A DNA stretch of 64,000 nucleotides from Arcticibacter sp045629565 (lineage in GTDB: Bacteria; Bacteroidota; Bacteroidia; Sphingobacteriales; Sphingobacteriaceae), in assembly GCF_045629565.1 (NCBI RefSeq), contig NZ_JAZQRL010000007.1, forward strand, positions 1 to 64,000, written 5' to 3'. Positions 8,095 through 16,399 of the stretch are shown here, in pieces. Under the pieces are notes generated by a model, which saw only the letters and a list, made by a program, of their open reading frames with translations, searched no databases and was not told the DNA's origin. Numbering within the stretch: position 1 is the stretch's first letter; each line of letters opens with the position of its first letter. Position numbers and translations under genes: made by a program.

Positions 8095-8120
8095 GGGTTA
8101 CAAATTTCTTAAAAAGGTAT
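8095..8120 (+). promoter_or_regulatory. Putative autoregulated ECF promoter of the sigma gene
   Basis: GGGTTAC at 8095-8101 and GGTAT at 8116-8120 are separated by 14 bases. This is the same motif pair and spacing as at the two lipoprotein genes on the other strand. It places the transcription start near 8127, only a few bases before the ATG at 8135, so the sigma mRNA would be almost leaderless. Confidence 0.65.
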
Positions 8121-8134
8121 AAATAGTGAGTAGA

Positions 8135-8692
8135 ATGATAAAAAGGTCAGAGCCAGCGGATAATGAGGTGATCCTCGGAATTCTGAATGGTTCTAAGGGC
8201 ATACTGGAAGAAATATATAAAGCGTATTTTCCGATGATTTTGCAGCTTGTGGTAATGAATAACGGGAATGACGATGATGCGAAGGATGTTTTCCAGGAAT
8301 CTGTTATCGTTCTTTATGATAAAGTCAAGAAGGGTGATTTTGTGCTGAATAGTAAGCTCAAAACCTTTATCTACTCAGTATGCAGGAGGCTATGGTTAAA
8401 AAGGCTTTCGCAGAAAAGTCGTAATACGGGTAATATTACAGACTTCGAGGATGTGCTTACTGTGGAAGATGACATCGAAAGGCATGAAGAGAAAGACCGA
8501 CAGTTTACCATGATGGAAGCAGCTTTAGGACGACTCGGAGAGCCTTGTAAGACGATTATTGAGGATTACTATATAAACAACAGATCTATGCAGGAGATCT
8601 GTGAGAAATTTGGTTACACAAATGCTGATAATGCAAAGAATCAGAAATACAAATGCCTGCAACGCTTAAAGAAACTATTCTTTCAAGTATAA
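8135..8692 (+). CDS. ECF-type RNA polymerase sigma-70 family factor
   Basis: The 185-residue protein has sigma region 2 in its first half (acidic DDDAKDVFQESVIVLYDKV, then KLKTFIYSVCRRLWLKRL) and a region 4 helix-turn-helix in the last 55 residues (SMQEICEKFGYTNADNAKN). It lacks regions 1 and 3, as ECF factors do. A GTG at 8126 would add three residues, but it lies at or before the expected transcription start, so I chose the ATG at 8135. The gene is followed after 13 bases by a protein with an anti-sigma-like N-terminus. Promoters with the same motif before this gene and the two lipoprotein genes suggest autoregulation and a local regulon. Confidence 0.88.
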   Translation: MIKRSEPADNEVILGILNGSKGILEEIYKAYFPMILQLVVMNNGNDDDAKDVFQESVIVLYDKVKKGDFVLNSKLKTFIYSVCRRLWLKRLSQKSRNTGNITDFEDVLTVEDDIERHEEKDRQFTMMEAALGRLGEPCKTIIEDYYINNRSMQEICEKFGYTNADNAKNQKYKCLQRLKKLFFQV

Positions 8693-8705
8693 AGGAGTTT
8701 AGATT

Positions 8706-9803
8706 ATGGATATTACAGAACAAATTGAAGCATATTTACGGAACGAAATGTCGGCTGATGAGGCTGCTGCTTTCGAACGATTAAGAGCTTCTGATCCCGA
8801 TCTGGACCAGAAGGTGGTATTGCATGAGCAGTTTATCAAACAGATGAAGGATTACGGAGAGCATCGTAAGCTGATTTCTGACATGAATGCCATTCATGCA
8901 GGTCTTGATATCGAGTCGATCAGAGAAGAGGTGATCCCGTTCGGACTGAAAGTCAGAACGATGTGGAGAAAATACCGGGTTAATGGTGCTATAGCTGCAT
9001 CTGTTGCGCTTATGGCAGTCTTTACTACGTTATTTTCCACGGGCTATTTCAACAAGGCTACTTCCATACGTTCGGATTATAACGCACTTCGGAGAGAATG
9101 GAGCAGAGATATTAATACAAAGGTTAAGCGCTCTCAGAACGAGATATTGCAAAATATTAATGCCACCACCAAAGAGCCTTCGGCTCCATCTCTATTTGGA
9201 GGTACAGGCTTTGCGTTGAACACAGAAGGATATGTAGTGACTAATTATCATGTAGTCAAAGGGGCCGACTCTGTTTATATCGAGGATAATGATGGAAACT
9301 CATTTAAAACAACAACAGTTTATGTTCACCCGTCTTACGATATTGCTGTACTGAAAGTGACTGACGCTTCTTTCAAATTACCAAAATCCCTTCCTTATTC
9401 GTTTAAGAAATCAGGTGCGGACTTGGGACTGGATGTTTATACGTTGGGCTATCCTAAAGACGACATAACCTACACCCGCGGATACTTAAGTTCCAAGAGT
9501 GGGTATGCAGGGGATACGCTTGCTTACCAAGTTGATATTTCCGTGAATGGAGGAAATAGTGGAGGTCCGCTGCTCGATAGTAAAGGAAATGTAGTTGGAG
9601 TAGTAAATGCAAAACAAGATCGTACTGATGGTGCATCTTTCGCAATTAAGTCTGCTTACCTCCTTGAAGCTATTGATGCTATTCCGAAAGATTCCTTAGG
9701 ACGAAAAGTTTCAGTCAATACTAAGAACACGTTAGCGTCGTTAAATAGAAGTGAGCAGATCAAAAAGATAGGCAATTACATTTACATGGTTAAGGTTTAT
9801 TGA
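8706..9803 (+). CDS. Membrane-tethered HtrA-like serine protease with anti-sigma-like N-terminus
   Basis: This 365-residue protein has three parts. Residues 1-90 are cytoplasmic and open with IEAYLRNEMSADEAAAFERL, a pattern common at the N-termini of Bacteroidota anti-sigma factors. Residues 92-114 form one membrane helix. Residues 160-330 are a trypsin-like S1C domain with catalytic H182 (TNYHVV), D212 (SYDIAVL) and S285 (GGNSGGP). A PDZ domain, normal in DegP/DegS, is missing. Topology puts the protease in the periplasm. The gene follows the ECF sigma gene by 13 bases and is surely co-transcribed. I infer that it holds the sigma factor at the membrane and links its release to proteolysis; the sequence alone does not prove this. 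Confidence 0.85.
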   Translation: MDITEQIEAYLRNEMSADEAAAFERLRASDPDLDQKVVLHEQFIKQMKDYGEHRKLISDMNAIHAGLDIESIREEVIPFGLKVRTMWRKYRVNGAIAASVALMAVFTTLFSTGYFNKATSIRSDYNALRREWSRDINTKVKRSQNEILQNINATTKEPSAPSLFGGTGFALNTEGYVVTNYHVVKGADSVYIEDNDGNSFKTTTVYVHPSYDIAVLKVTDASFKLPKSLPYSFKKSGADLGLDVYTLGYPKDDITYTRGYLSSKSGYAGDTLAYQVDISVNGGNSGGPLLDSKGNVVGVVNAKQDRTDGASFAIKSAYLLEAIDAIPKDSLGRKVSVNTKNTLASLNRSEQIKKIGNYIYMVKVY

Positions 9804-9822
9804 TAAGAGTTAGTTTGAGTGA

Positions 9823-9860
9823 ACAAAGAAGCCGTTTGGATTTCCAAACGGCTTCTTTGT
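9823..9860. terminator. Bidirectional intrinsic terminator
   Basis: An 18-bp perfect inverted repeat (9823-9840 and 9843-9860) ends in AAAG/CTTTGT and lies between the convergent protease gene and nuoD. Confidence 0.85.
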
Positions 9861-9879
9861 GTTATAAGGGTTTGTCTTA

Positions 9880-11055
9880 TTATCTGTCCAGCTCGCCAAG
9901 TACAATATCGACGGAGCCTATTATCGCTATCAGGTCTGCGATAAGAATTCCTCTGGAGATCTCAGAAATGACTGATAAGTTGCAAAAGCTTGGTCCCCGC
10001 GCTTTTACACGCCTGGGTATTTCAGACTTTCCATCTGTGATAAAGTAGAAGCCAAGTTCCCCCTTGGGGTTTTCTGCCCTCATGTAGAAATCCTGAGCCT
10101 TAGGAATGATTTTTTTAGGCAGCCTCGCTCTCGGGTCAAATTCCTTTGTACGCTTGAGATCGCTCTGTAGTCGTGCCAAACACTGACTGATAATACCCAC
10201 CGACTGCTCAATCTCATCTATACGAACCTTGAACCGGTCCCAACAGTCTCCCACAGTGCCCATTTCGCCCTTACCCACCGGAATCTCAAATTCCAGCTCT
10301 GGGTATGCTGAATATTCGTCAACTCGTCTTAGGTCCCATTTCAGCCCCGATCCACGCAGCATAGGTCCTGAGCATCCGTAATTGATCGCCGTGGAGAGTG
10401 GCAATACACCTACATTGGCAGTTCTGGATATGAAGATTTCATTTCCGGTTAGCAGTTCATTTAACTCGCCCATCTTTGGTTTAAAATAGTCGATAAATTC
10501 TTTGCACCTTTCTTCAAAACCAACCGGAAGGTCATAATACAACCCGCCAACCCAGATATAGTTGTATAACATCCTCGATCCTGAAGCCCATTCAAGCATA
10601 TTCATGATGTGTTCCCTATCCCTGAAACACCACAGAAAAGGCGTAAAGGCACCGATGTCTATTCCATACGTCCCTAAAGCGATAAGATGAGAACCTATCC
10701 TGTTCAATTCAGAGACAAGTACGCGTATGTATTCAATCCGCTTCGGGATGTCTCCATCTATACCCAGCATTCTTTCAACCCCCATCACCCAGGCATGACT
10801 GCTGTTCATGGAAGCCAGATAGTCGAGGCGGTCAACGAAGGGAATAGTCTGCTGATACGTCAGATTCTCCGCATGCTTTTCAAAGCATCTGTGAAGATAG
10901 CCTACGTGTGGGATTACTTCTTTCACAATCTCCCCGTCAGTGATCAGTTCAAGCCTCAGAACTCCATGGGTGGAGGGGTGTTGGGGACCCATGTTCAGAA
11001 CCATTTCAGTAGGTTCCACTTCTGATATAAGCTTATGATACCGTGTTGATTCCAT
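9880..11055 (-). CDS. nuoD: NADH-quinone oxidoreductase subunit D
   Basis: The 391-residue protein is the 49-kDa subunit of complex I, a relative of the NiFe-hydrogenase large subunit. It forms part of the quinone-binding site in the peripheral arm. Typical stretches are NMGPQHPSTHGVLRL near residue 22, HVGYLHRCFEKHAE, and the C-terminal GELGFY and DIVLGELDR. Its start touches the nuoC stop at 11055, so the two are translationally coupled. NuoC and NuoD are separate proteins here, unlike the fused form in E. coli. No nuoE-N genes follow: a terminator and a convergent gene come next. Confidence 0.95.
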   Translation of the reverse strand: MESTRYHKLISEVEPTEMVLNMGPQHPSTHGVLRLELITDGEIVKEVIPHVGYLHRCFEKHAENLTYQQTIPFVDRLDYLASMNSSHAWVMGVERMLGIDGDIPKRIEYIRVLVSELNRIGSHLIALGTYGIDIGAFTPFLWCFRDREHIMNMLEWASGSRMLYNYIWVGGLYYDLPVGFEERCKEFIDYFKPKMGELNELLTGNEIFISRTANVGVLPLSTAINYGCSGPMLRGSGLKWDLRRVDEYSAYPELEFEIPVGKGEMGTVGDCWDRFKVRIDEIEQSVGIISQCLARLQSDLKRTKEFDPRARLPKKIIPKAQDFYMRAENPKGELGFYFITDGKSEIPRRVKARGPSFCNLSVISEISRGILIADLIAIIGSVDIVLGELDR

Positions 11056-11552
11056 TAGTCCACTTTAATTCCGTTATAATATTCCTGCGCCTTGTAATCC
11101 TTCCTTAGGGGGTGACCTTCCCAGTCGTCCGGAAGCAGAATCCTTCTAAGATCAGGATGGTTTTCAAATCTTATTCCGACAAGGTCATAGGCCTCACGTT
11201 CGTGCCAGTCGGCGGTTTTCCAAACTTCAGATACGGTTGGGAAGGAGGGCAGTTCCTCGCGACTACGGTCATGGTACTTGCGTACTTTTAATGTCAGGGA
11301 ACTTTTATAAGGTATGGATGCGAGGTGATAAACGACGCCAAATATATTTTCCTCAACACCATAGTCAACGCCGCTAAGTGAAGCCAGAAAATCAAACCAT
11401 GTCTTGTCGTTGTCTCTTAATTCCAGACAGACATCTGCTATTGCTTCTGGCTTAATGACCAGTGCAGGCTGGCGCCCGGTGGTTTCTTCGCCTACGATCA
11501 CATCCTGACCAAATTTATCAGTCAGCAGGATTTTTATTTCTTCGAACGTCAT
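11055..11552 (-). CDS. nuoC: NADH-quinone oxidoreductase subunit C
   Basis: The 165-residue protein is the 30-kDa subunit of complex I. The family signature WHEREAYDLVGIRFENHPDL and the following RRILLPDDWEGHPLRKDY are intact. It is coupled to nuoD and lies only one base from the pdxH stop, so pdxH, nuoC and nuoD probably form one transcript. Confidence 0.95.
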   Translation of the reverse strand: MTFEEIKILLTDKFGQDVIVGEETTGRQPALVIKPEAIADVCLELRDNDKTWFDFLASLSGVDYGVEENIFGVVYHLASIPYKSSLTLKVRKYHDRSREELPSFPTVSEVWKTADWHEREAYDLVGIRFENHPDLRRILLPDDWEGHPLRKDYKAQEYYNGIKVD

Positions 11553-11553
11553 T

Positions 11554-12207
11554 TTAAGGAGCTAATCGTACAATTTTCCAATTATTGTCTACCAGTTTGT
11601 AGGCAATCCGGTCGTGAAGTCTCCCTGATCCGCCCTGCCAGAACTCAATAAAGGTAGGCTTTACGACATAACCTCCCCAATGTGGTGGCTTCGCAACCTC
11701 TGCACCATCTTTGTATTTCTCCTCAAGAAGTGTGAGATTGTTTAAAAGAAACTCTTTATTGTCTATTTCACGGCTCTGAGGTGATGCAACAGCTCCGATC
11801 TGACTTTTCCTTGGGCGTGAATGGAAATAAGCTTCCGAGTCTTTCTCGTTTAATTTTTCGAGGGTTCCTTCGATTCGAACCTGTCGTTCCAATTCCTGCC
11901 AGAAAAAAACCATTGCAGCCTGCGCATTCTTGGTAATCTCCTGACCTTTTCGGCTCAGGTAATTGGTATAAAAAACAAACCCTCGCTCGTCGAATCCCTT
12001 TAACAACATTACCCGCGCTGAGGGTTTGCCGTCAGCGGTTGCTGTAGCCAGTGTCATAACATTCGGCTCATATATCTGCGAAGCCATGGCTTCGGCGAAC
12101 CATTTTGAAAATTGGCTAACCGGATTGGCTTCAACGTCTTTTTCAGATAGGGTAGCACTTTTATAGTCCTGTCGCAGGTTTTGGATGGTCTCTTTATCTA
12201 AGGTCAT
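11554..12207 (-). CDS. pdxH: Pyridoxamine 5'-phosphate oxidase
   Basis: The 217-residue FMN enzyme oxidises pyridoxamine or pyridoxine 5'-phosphate to pyridoxal 5'-phosphate. Visible family features are MTLATATADGKPSARVMLLKG, FYTNYLSRKGQEI, the VRIEG stretch, RPRKSQIGA and a C-terminal EFWQGGSGRLHDR. Length matches E. coli PdxH. A TAACTTTG -7 element lies 8 bases before the start (reverse complement of 12215-12222), so this promoter probably also drives nuoC and nuoD. Confidence 0.95.
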   Translation of the reverse strand: MTLDKETIQNLRQDYKSATLSEKDVEANPVSQFSKWFAEAMASQIYEPNVMTLATATADGKPSARVMLLKGFDERGFVFYTNYLSRKGQEITKNAQAAMVFFWQELERQVRIEGTLEKLNEKDSEAYFHSRPRKSQIGAVASPQSREIDNKEFLLNNLTLLEEKYKDGAEVAKPPHWGGYVVKPTFIEFWQGGSGRLHDRIAYKLVDNNWKIVRLAP

Positions 12208-12310
12208 AACTATACAAAGTTAGTAATTGCATGAATCTAACTATTATAAACACCGAGATTAGTTAGGAATCTTATAAAAACATATAATCGCATGACATTG
12301 TTATTGATAT

Positions 12311-12877
12311 ATGCTGAATAAAACCCAACCAACAAAAGGAAGTTTGCTGATCTCCGAACCGTTCATGCTTGATCCCAACTTCAAAAGGTCAGTCGTATTG
12401 CTGGCAGAACATAATGAAGAGGGGACAATCGGATATGTATTGAACCAGAGAAGCAATCTCTTGCTGAAGGACGTTTTGCCGGATTGTCCGGACGCGAACT
12501 TTCCGATTTATGTGGGTGGACCGGTGGGAGCAGACACACTGCATTTTATCCATTGTTGTGACGAGAGAATCAGTGGCGGGCAGGAAATCAGCAAAGGGAT
12601 ATTCTGGGGTGGTAACTTCGAAGCGTTGCTGCTGTTAATCAACACGCAGCAAATAGGGCAGGATGAAATAAAATTCTTTGTTGGGTATTCAGGATGGGAA
12701 CCCGGGCAGCTAGATCGCGAGCTTGAGCAAAACTCCTGGTTGGTTACCGATAACTATAAAGCAGCTTTCGTGATGAATGCAAATAATGAAGAGGGTTTAT
12801 GGAAGGAGATTGTAGCAAACCTGGGTCCCAGGTTTGCTCATATCGTTAATTTTCCGGAGAATCCGCTTTGGAACTAA
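12311..12877 (+). CDS. YqgE/AlgH family protein
   Basis: The 188-residue protein matches the YqgE/AlgH family: GSLLISEPFMLDPNF at the start, SVVLLAEHNEEGTIGYVLN, and the IYVGGPVG stretch. The family is widespread and of unsettled biochemical function; AlgH was first named in alginate regulation. It is the only plus-strand gene inside a minus-strand block (purEK, pdxH-nuoCD). Its last 32 bases overlap the 3' end of purE on the other strand. Confidence 0.9.
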   Translation: MLNKTQPTKGSLLISEPFMLDPNFKRSVVLLAEHNEEGTIGYVLNQRSNLLLKDVLPDCPDANFPIYVGGPVGADTLHFIHCCDERISGGQEISKGIFWGGNFEALLLLINTQQIGQDEIKFFVGYSGWEPGQLDRELEQNSWLVTDNYKAAFVMNANNEEGLWKEIVANLGPRFAHIVNFPENPLWN

Positions 12878-13361
12878 ACGCAGATTCCATCTCCCGTGCG
12901 GTTTCTTCAACCTTCAGCTTGAGGTCCTCCTTATAAGCCTTAAGATTTTCCGTGATTCGAGGATCTGCAGTTGCTAAGATCTGCGCTGCCAGGATGCCGG
13001 CATTCTTTGCTGCGTTTAAGGCAACAGTGGCAACCGGAATTCCGTTTGGCATTTGAAGGATAGACAGAATGGAATCCCAGCCATCTATTGAGTTCGAAGA
13101 CTTAACAGGAACGCCAATAACCGGAAGATGCGTAATTGATGCAACCATACCCGGAAGGTGAGCTGCGCCACCTGCACCCGCAATGATCACTTTGATTCCT
13201 CGTTCAGCAGCGGTTTTAGCATATTGGAACATTCTTTCCGGTGTGCGATGCGCAGATACTACCGTTATTTCGAATTCGGCACCCAAAGCCTTTAAAACAT
13301 CCGCGGCATCTTGCATAACCGGTAGATCCGATTTGCTGCCCATAATAATTCCAACTTTCAT
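12846..13361 (-). CDS. purE: N5-carboxyaminoimidazole ribonucleotide mutase
   Basis: The 171-residue class I PurE shows GSKSDLPVMQDA, VVSAHRTPERM with the catalytic His, and AGAGGAAHLPGMVAS. It moves the carboxyl group of N5-CAIR to give CAIR in purine synthesis. It follows purK by 7 bases in the same operon. Its C-terminal codons overlap algH in antisense for 32 bases. Confidence 0.95.
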   Translation of the reverse strand: MKVGIIMGSKSDLPVMQDAADVLKALGAEFEITVVSAHRTPERMFQYAKTAAERGIKVIIAGAGGAAHLPGMVASITHLPVIGVPVKSSNSIDGWDSILSILQMPNGIPVATVALNAAKNAGILAAQILATADPRITENLKAYKEDLKLKVEETAREMESAFSSKADSPEN

Positions 13362-13368
13362 GTATATA

Positions 13369-14508
13369 CTAAGCTATTACTTTAACTATGCTTTGAACTA
13401 AACGGGCTTTTTCTACAGCTTTCTCACGTATATCATCAATTATGGTTACGTGACCCATCTTTCTGAACGGTTTAGTGAACTTCTTTCCATAAAGGTGAAC
13501 GTATACTCCGTCCATTTTCAGGATATCATTCAGGCCCTCGTATACAGCTGGTCCTTCGAATCCCGGCTCTCCGAGTAAATTGATCATGACAGCATTGCTT
13601 ACCGGTCTGATATCGCCTAAGGGAAGGTTAAAGATTGCCCTGAGATGTTGCTCAAACTGAGAGACGTAGTTTCCTTCAATCGTATGATGACCGCTATTAT
13701 GCGGTCTTGGAGCCAGTTCATTCACGAGAATGGTGCCTGTTTTGGTTAGAAACATTTCGACAGCCAGAAGTCCGGTTATTTTTAATGAATTAGCAATTTC
13801 AAGAGCTAGAAACTCTGCCCTTTGCTGTACCTCAAGAGGTAAGGTGCTGGGTGAGATGAGAAATTCAACAAGATTAGCGTCTGGATTGAACTCCATTTCC
13901 ACGCAAGGGAAAGCTTTTGTTTCCCCATCATTATTCCGGGCGACAATTACCGCAATCTCTTTATCAAAATCAACCCACTCCTCAATTATGCTCGGCTCAT
14001 TAAATGCAGTATCAAAATCACCTTCGTTTTTTATTTTATATACGCCTTTACCGTCATAGCCGTCTCTCCTCAGCTTTTGTATGAAAGGGAAAGGAATAGA
14101 AGCGTTTTTTAACGAAGCCCTCGACGTTATCAGCTGAAACGGCGCAGATGGGATGCCATGTTGCTTGAAAAATTCTTTTTGAAGCCCTTTGTCCTGAATC
14201 AACCGGATGACACGTGGCTCAGGATAGACGAGCACGCCCTCTTCCTCCAGCTTCTGAAGGGCATCGACGTTAACCTTCTCTATTTCGATAGTAAGAAGGT
14301 CAAGATTTTTACCGAATTCATAGACCGTTTCATAGTCTGTTAGAGAACCAACTACGAACTTATTACACAGATATCTGCAAGACGCCTCCGGGTCAGGGTC
14401 GAGAACTCGGATATTAACGTTGTAGTTTATTGCTTCCTGGATAAGCATACGGCCTAACTGGCCTCCTCCAAGAATTCCTACGCGCAAATCACCATAAAAT
14501 GCTTTCAT
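13369..14508 (-). CDS. purK: 5-(carboxyamino)imidazole ribonucleotide synthase
   Basis: The 379-residue ATP-grasp enzyme makes N5-CAIR from AIR, bicarbonate and ATP and hands it to PurE. It opens with VGILGGGQLGRMLIQEA. It has the ATP-grasp core (RRDGYDGKGVYKI, PSIIEEWVDFDKEIAVIVAR) and ELAPRPHNSGHHTIEG near residue 265. It is first in the purK-purE pair. Just upstream TAAACTTG resembles a -7 element with one mismatch. Confidence 0.95.
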   Translation of the reverse strand: MKAFYGDLRVGILGGGQLGRMLIQEAINYNVNIRVLDPDPEASCRYLCNKFVVGSLTDYETVYEFGKNLDLLTIEIEKVNVDALQKLEEEGVLVYPEPRVIRLIQDKGLQKEFFKQHGIPSAPFQLITSRASLKNASIPFPFIQKLRRDGYDGKGVYKIKNEGDFDTAFNEPSIIEEWVDFDKEIAVIVARNNDGETKAFPCVEMEFNPDANLVEFLISPSTLPLEVQQRAEFLALEIANSLKITGLLAVEMFLTKTGTILVNELAPRPHNSGHHTIEGNYVSQFEQHLRAIFNLPLGDIRPVSNAVMINLLGEPGFEGPAVYEGLNDILKMDGVYVHLYGKKFTKPFRKMGHVTIIDDIREKAVEKARLVQSIVKVIA

Positions 14509-14594
14509 TCGTGCAAGTTTACTCTAAATCTCCGAAAAAAGCTAATATATATCCCCCTGGAGACTACATAATCTAACACGAAATTGCTGGTTAA

Positions 14595-15080
14595 TCAGCT
14601 GGATGTCAGAAGACTCTCTTCGGTTATTTTTTTCTGCAATTCAAGGAAACCACCGATCAGGGACTCGGGGCGTGGCGGACAGCCTTGTACATATATATCC
14701 ACGGGTATGATACGGTCGACACCTTTTACAACATGATAACCATGTTGCCAGTAAGGACCACCACAGTTTGAGCAAGATCCCATAGAAATAACGTAGCGGG
14801 GTTCCGGCATCTGCTCATAGAGCCTTCTGATCCGTTCAGCCATTTTAAACGTTACCGTTCCCGCAATTATAATAACATCAGATTGTCTTGGCGTAGGCCG
14901 GGGAAATACCCCAATCCGGTCAAGGTCAAAATTAGCGGAATAAGCACCCATCATTTCTATCGCGCAGCATGCTATTCCAAAGCTGACAGGCCACAGCGAA
15001 GAAAGCCGGGCCCAGTTAAGCAGGTCGTCGAGTTTAGTAACCATTACTCCACCATCCTGCGACATTTTATCTAAACTCAT
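14595..15080 (-). CDS. nuoB: NADH-quinone oxidoreductase subunit B
   Basis: The 161-residue subunit carries iron-sulfur cluster N2 of complex I. The paired cysteines GIACCAIEM (C38, C39), GSCSNCGGPYW and QGCPPRPE supply the ligands. Its ATG overlaps the nuoA stop by four bases. The next minus-strand gene is purK, 87 bases on, not nuoC. Confidence 0.95.
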   Translation of the reverse strand: MSLDKMSQDGGVMVTKLDDLLNWARLSSLWPVSFGIACCAIEMMGAYSANFDLDRIGVFPRPTPRQSDVIIIAGTVTFKMAERIRRLYEQMPEPRYVISMGSCSNCGGPYWQHGYHVVKGVDRIIPVDIYVQGCPPRPESLIGGFLELQKKITEESLLTSS

Positions 15081-15661
15081 TTTTGTACTCTTTTAAAAGC
15101 AGGCTTAAATGCCGGCTTGGGTGATGATACCGGAGCTAATTGCTCTGGTGCTGTCTTTAACGGTTCTGCAGAAAAAGCTCGTGTGACGTAGGTTTCAGCA
15201 TTGATCCTGTCATATGCACTCAGAGGTACGGCCGTTTCCACAACTGACAGTGTAGGCTTCGGCTTTATCCAGTTTAGGTCTTTTCGTCTCCAAACGTAGA
15301 CGAGCCCCAGTAATAAGATGCCAACGAAGATGAACATTTCAATCAGCGCCAGCCATCCCCAGCTAGAATCTGCACCAATCAGTTCTTTTTGTGCAAAAAT
15401 AGTCGACCACGGAAAAATAAATATCATCTCAACTTCAAAAAGAAGAAACACCAACGCAATAACGTAGAATCTGGAGTTAATTTGTACCCATGCATTTCCG
15501 CTTGGTTCCTCACCACATTCATAAGAGCTTAGTTTTAACGCATTTGGCCTGGAGGGGGATAGAAGTCTTGACAAAAGCATGGTGCCCGACACAACCATTA
15601 TACCCACCAGAAGAATTATAAATACTTTTCCAAATTCTGTTAATTGAGACACTTCCTCCAT
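15077..15661 (-). CDS. nuoA: NADH-quinone oxidoreductase subunit A
   Basis: A 194-residue membrane subunit with three helices and the family stretch SSYECGEEPSGNAWVQINSRFYVIALVFLLFEVE (written here in parts: YECGE, then FLLFEVEMIF). I use ATG 15661 (MEEVSQL) because the longer frame from 15718 adds a run with no family match. The core ends near residue 135; a further 55 residues rich in Ala, Pro and Lys follow, ending in KPAFKPAFKRVQK, absent from shorter NuoA proteins. TACATTTG just upstream of the start (reverse complement of 15667-15674) may be its -7 box. Divergent from rpmH. Confidence 0.9.
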   Translation of the reverse strand: MEEVSQLTEFGKVFIILLVGIMVVSGTMLLSRLLSPSRPNALKLSSYECGEEPSGNAWVQINSRFYVIALVFLLFEVEMIFIFPWSTIFAQKELIGADSSWGWLALIEMFIFVGILLLGLVYVWRRKDLNWIKPKPTLSVVETAVPLSAYDRINAETYVTRAFSAEPLKTAPEQLAPVSSPKPAFKPAFKRVQK

Positions 15662-15710
15662 AAAATCAAATGTAAGCAATCCTTTAAAAACACATATTAT
15701 TAATACAAAA

Positions 15711-15741
15711 TTTGACAATAAAAAAAATCTCTCTATATTTG
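15711..15741 (+). promoter_or_regulatory. Bacteroidota-type promoter of rpmH
   Basis: TTTG at 15711-15714, 19 bases, then TATATTTG at 15734-15741. It is a full match to the -33/-7 consensus and drives rpmH, whose start is 37 bases downstream. Confidence 0.8.
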
Positions 15742-15778
15742 CGCTCTTTGTAAGAAAGAGTCATATTTTATATAAGTC

Positions 15779-15937
15779 ATGAAAAGAACATTCCAGCCTT
15801 CCCAGAGGAAAAGAAGAAATAAGCACGGATTCAGAGAGCGTATGAGCACTGCCAATGGTAGAAGGGTTTTAGCTTCAAGAAGAGCCAAAGGTAGAAAAAG
15901 ACTATCAGTATCTGACGAGCGTCGTCATAAAGCATAA
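15779..15937 (+). CDS. rpmH: Ribosomal protein bL34
   Basis: A 52-residue, very basic protein that opens with MKRTFQPSQRKRRNKHGF, the hallmark of bL34, and continues RMSTANGRRVLASRRAKGR. It is part of the large ribosomal subunit. It is followed by rnpA and yidD, the usual order near the chromosome origin in many bacteria, though dnaA is not seen here. Confidence 0.97.
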   Translation: MKRTFQPSQRKRRNKHGFRERMSTANGRRVLASRRAKGRKRLSVSDERRHKA

Positions 15938-16006
15938 TTATTGATTGCAGCCGTTGTCCTTACGGAGCTGCAGATTATCTGCATTCAGGCGTAAAGCAAT
16001 CAGTAC

Positions 16007-16399
16007 ATGCATACATTTAAGAAAGAAGAACGGTTATGTAACAAAAGGCTTTTAAAGAAGCTTTTTACTAGCGGTTCTTCTTTTTTAGTATACCCGTTTC
16101 GGGTTGTTCATATGCCTGAAGCTACTTCTGACCATTACCCGGTTCAGGTTGTAGTTGCCGTTCCCAAACGGAAGTTCAAAAAGGCAGTAGACAGGAATCT
16201 GCTAAAGAGAAGAATACGGGAAGCTTACAGGCTGCATAAAGATACTCACCTATATCCTGTATTGACCAGGAACGACACCCGCATCATCCTCTCATTGAGC
16301 TATATAGGCAATGAGATAGCCGATTACAAGATCATAGAAAAGAAGCTGTTAACTGTTCTTAAACACTTGCATAAAGCATATGATAGAGAGGATAATTAG
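16007..16399 (+). CDS. rnpA: Ribonuclease P protein component
   Basis: The 130-residue basic protein helps the RNase P RNA bind and cut precursor tRNA 5' ends. The RNR motif is clear in DRNLLKRRIREAYRLHK (around residues 63-79), after the N-terminal FKKEERLCNKRLLKKLF. The gap to rpmH (15938-16006) can form a hairpin from GCAGC/GCTGC arms. Its last 20 bases overlap yidD. Confidence 0.95.
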   Translation: MHTFKKEERLCNKRLLKKLFTSGSSFLVYPFRVVHMPEATSDHYPVQVVVAVPKRKFKKAVDRNLLKRRIREAYRLHKDTHLYPVLTRNDTRIILSLSYIGNEIADYKIIEKKLLTVLKHLHKAYDREDN

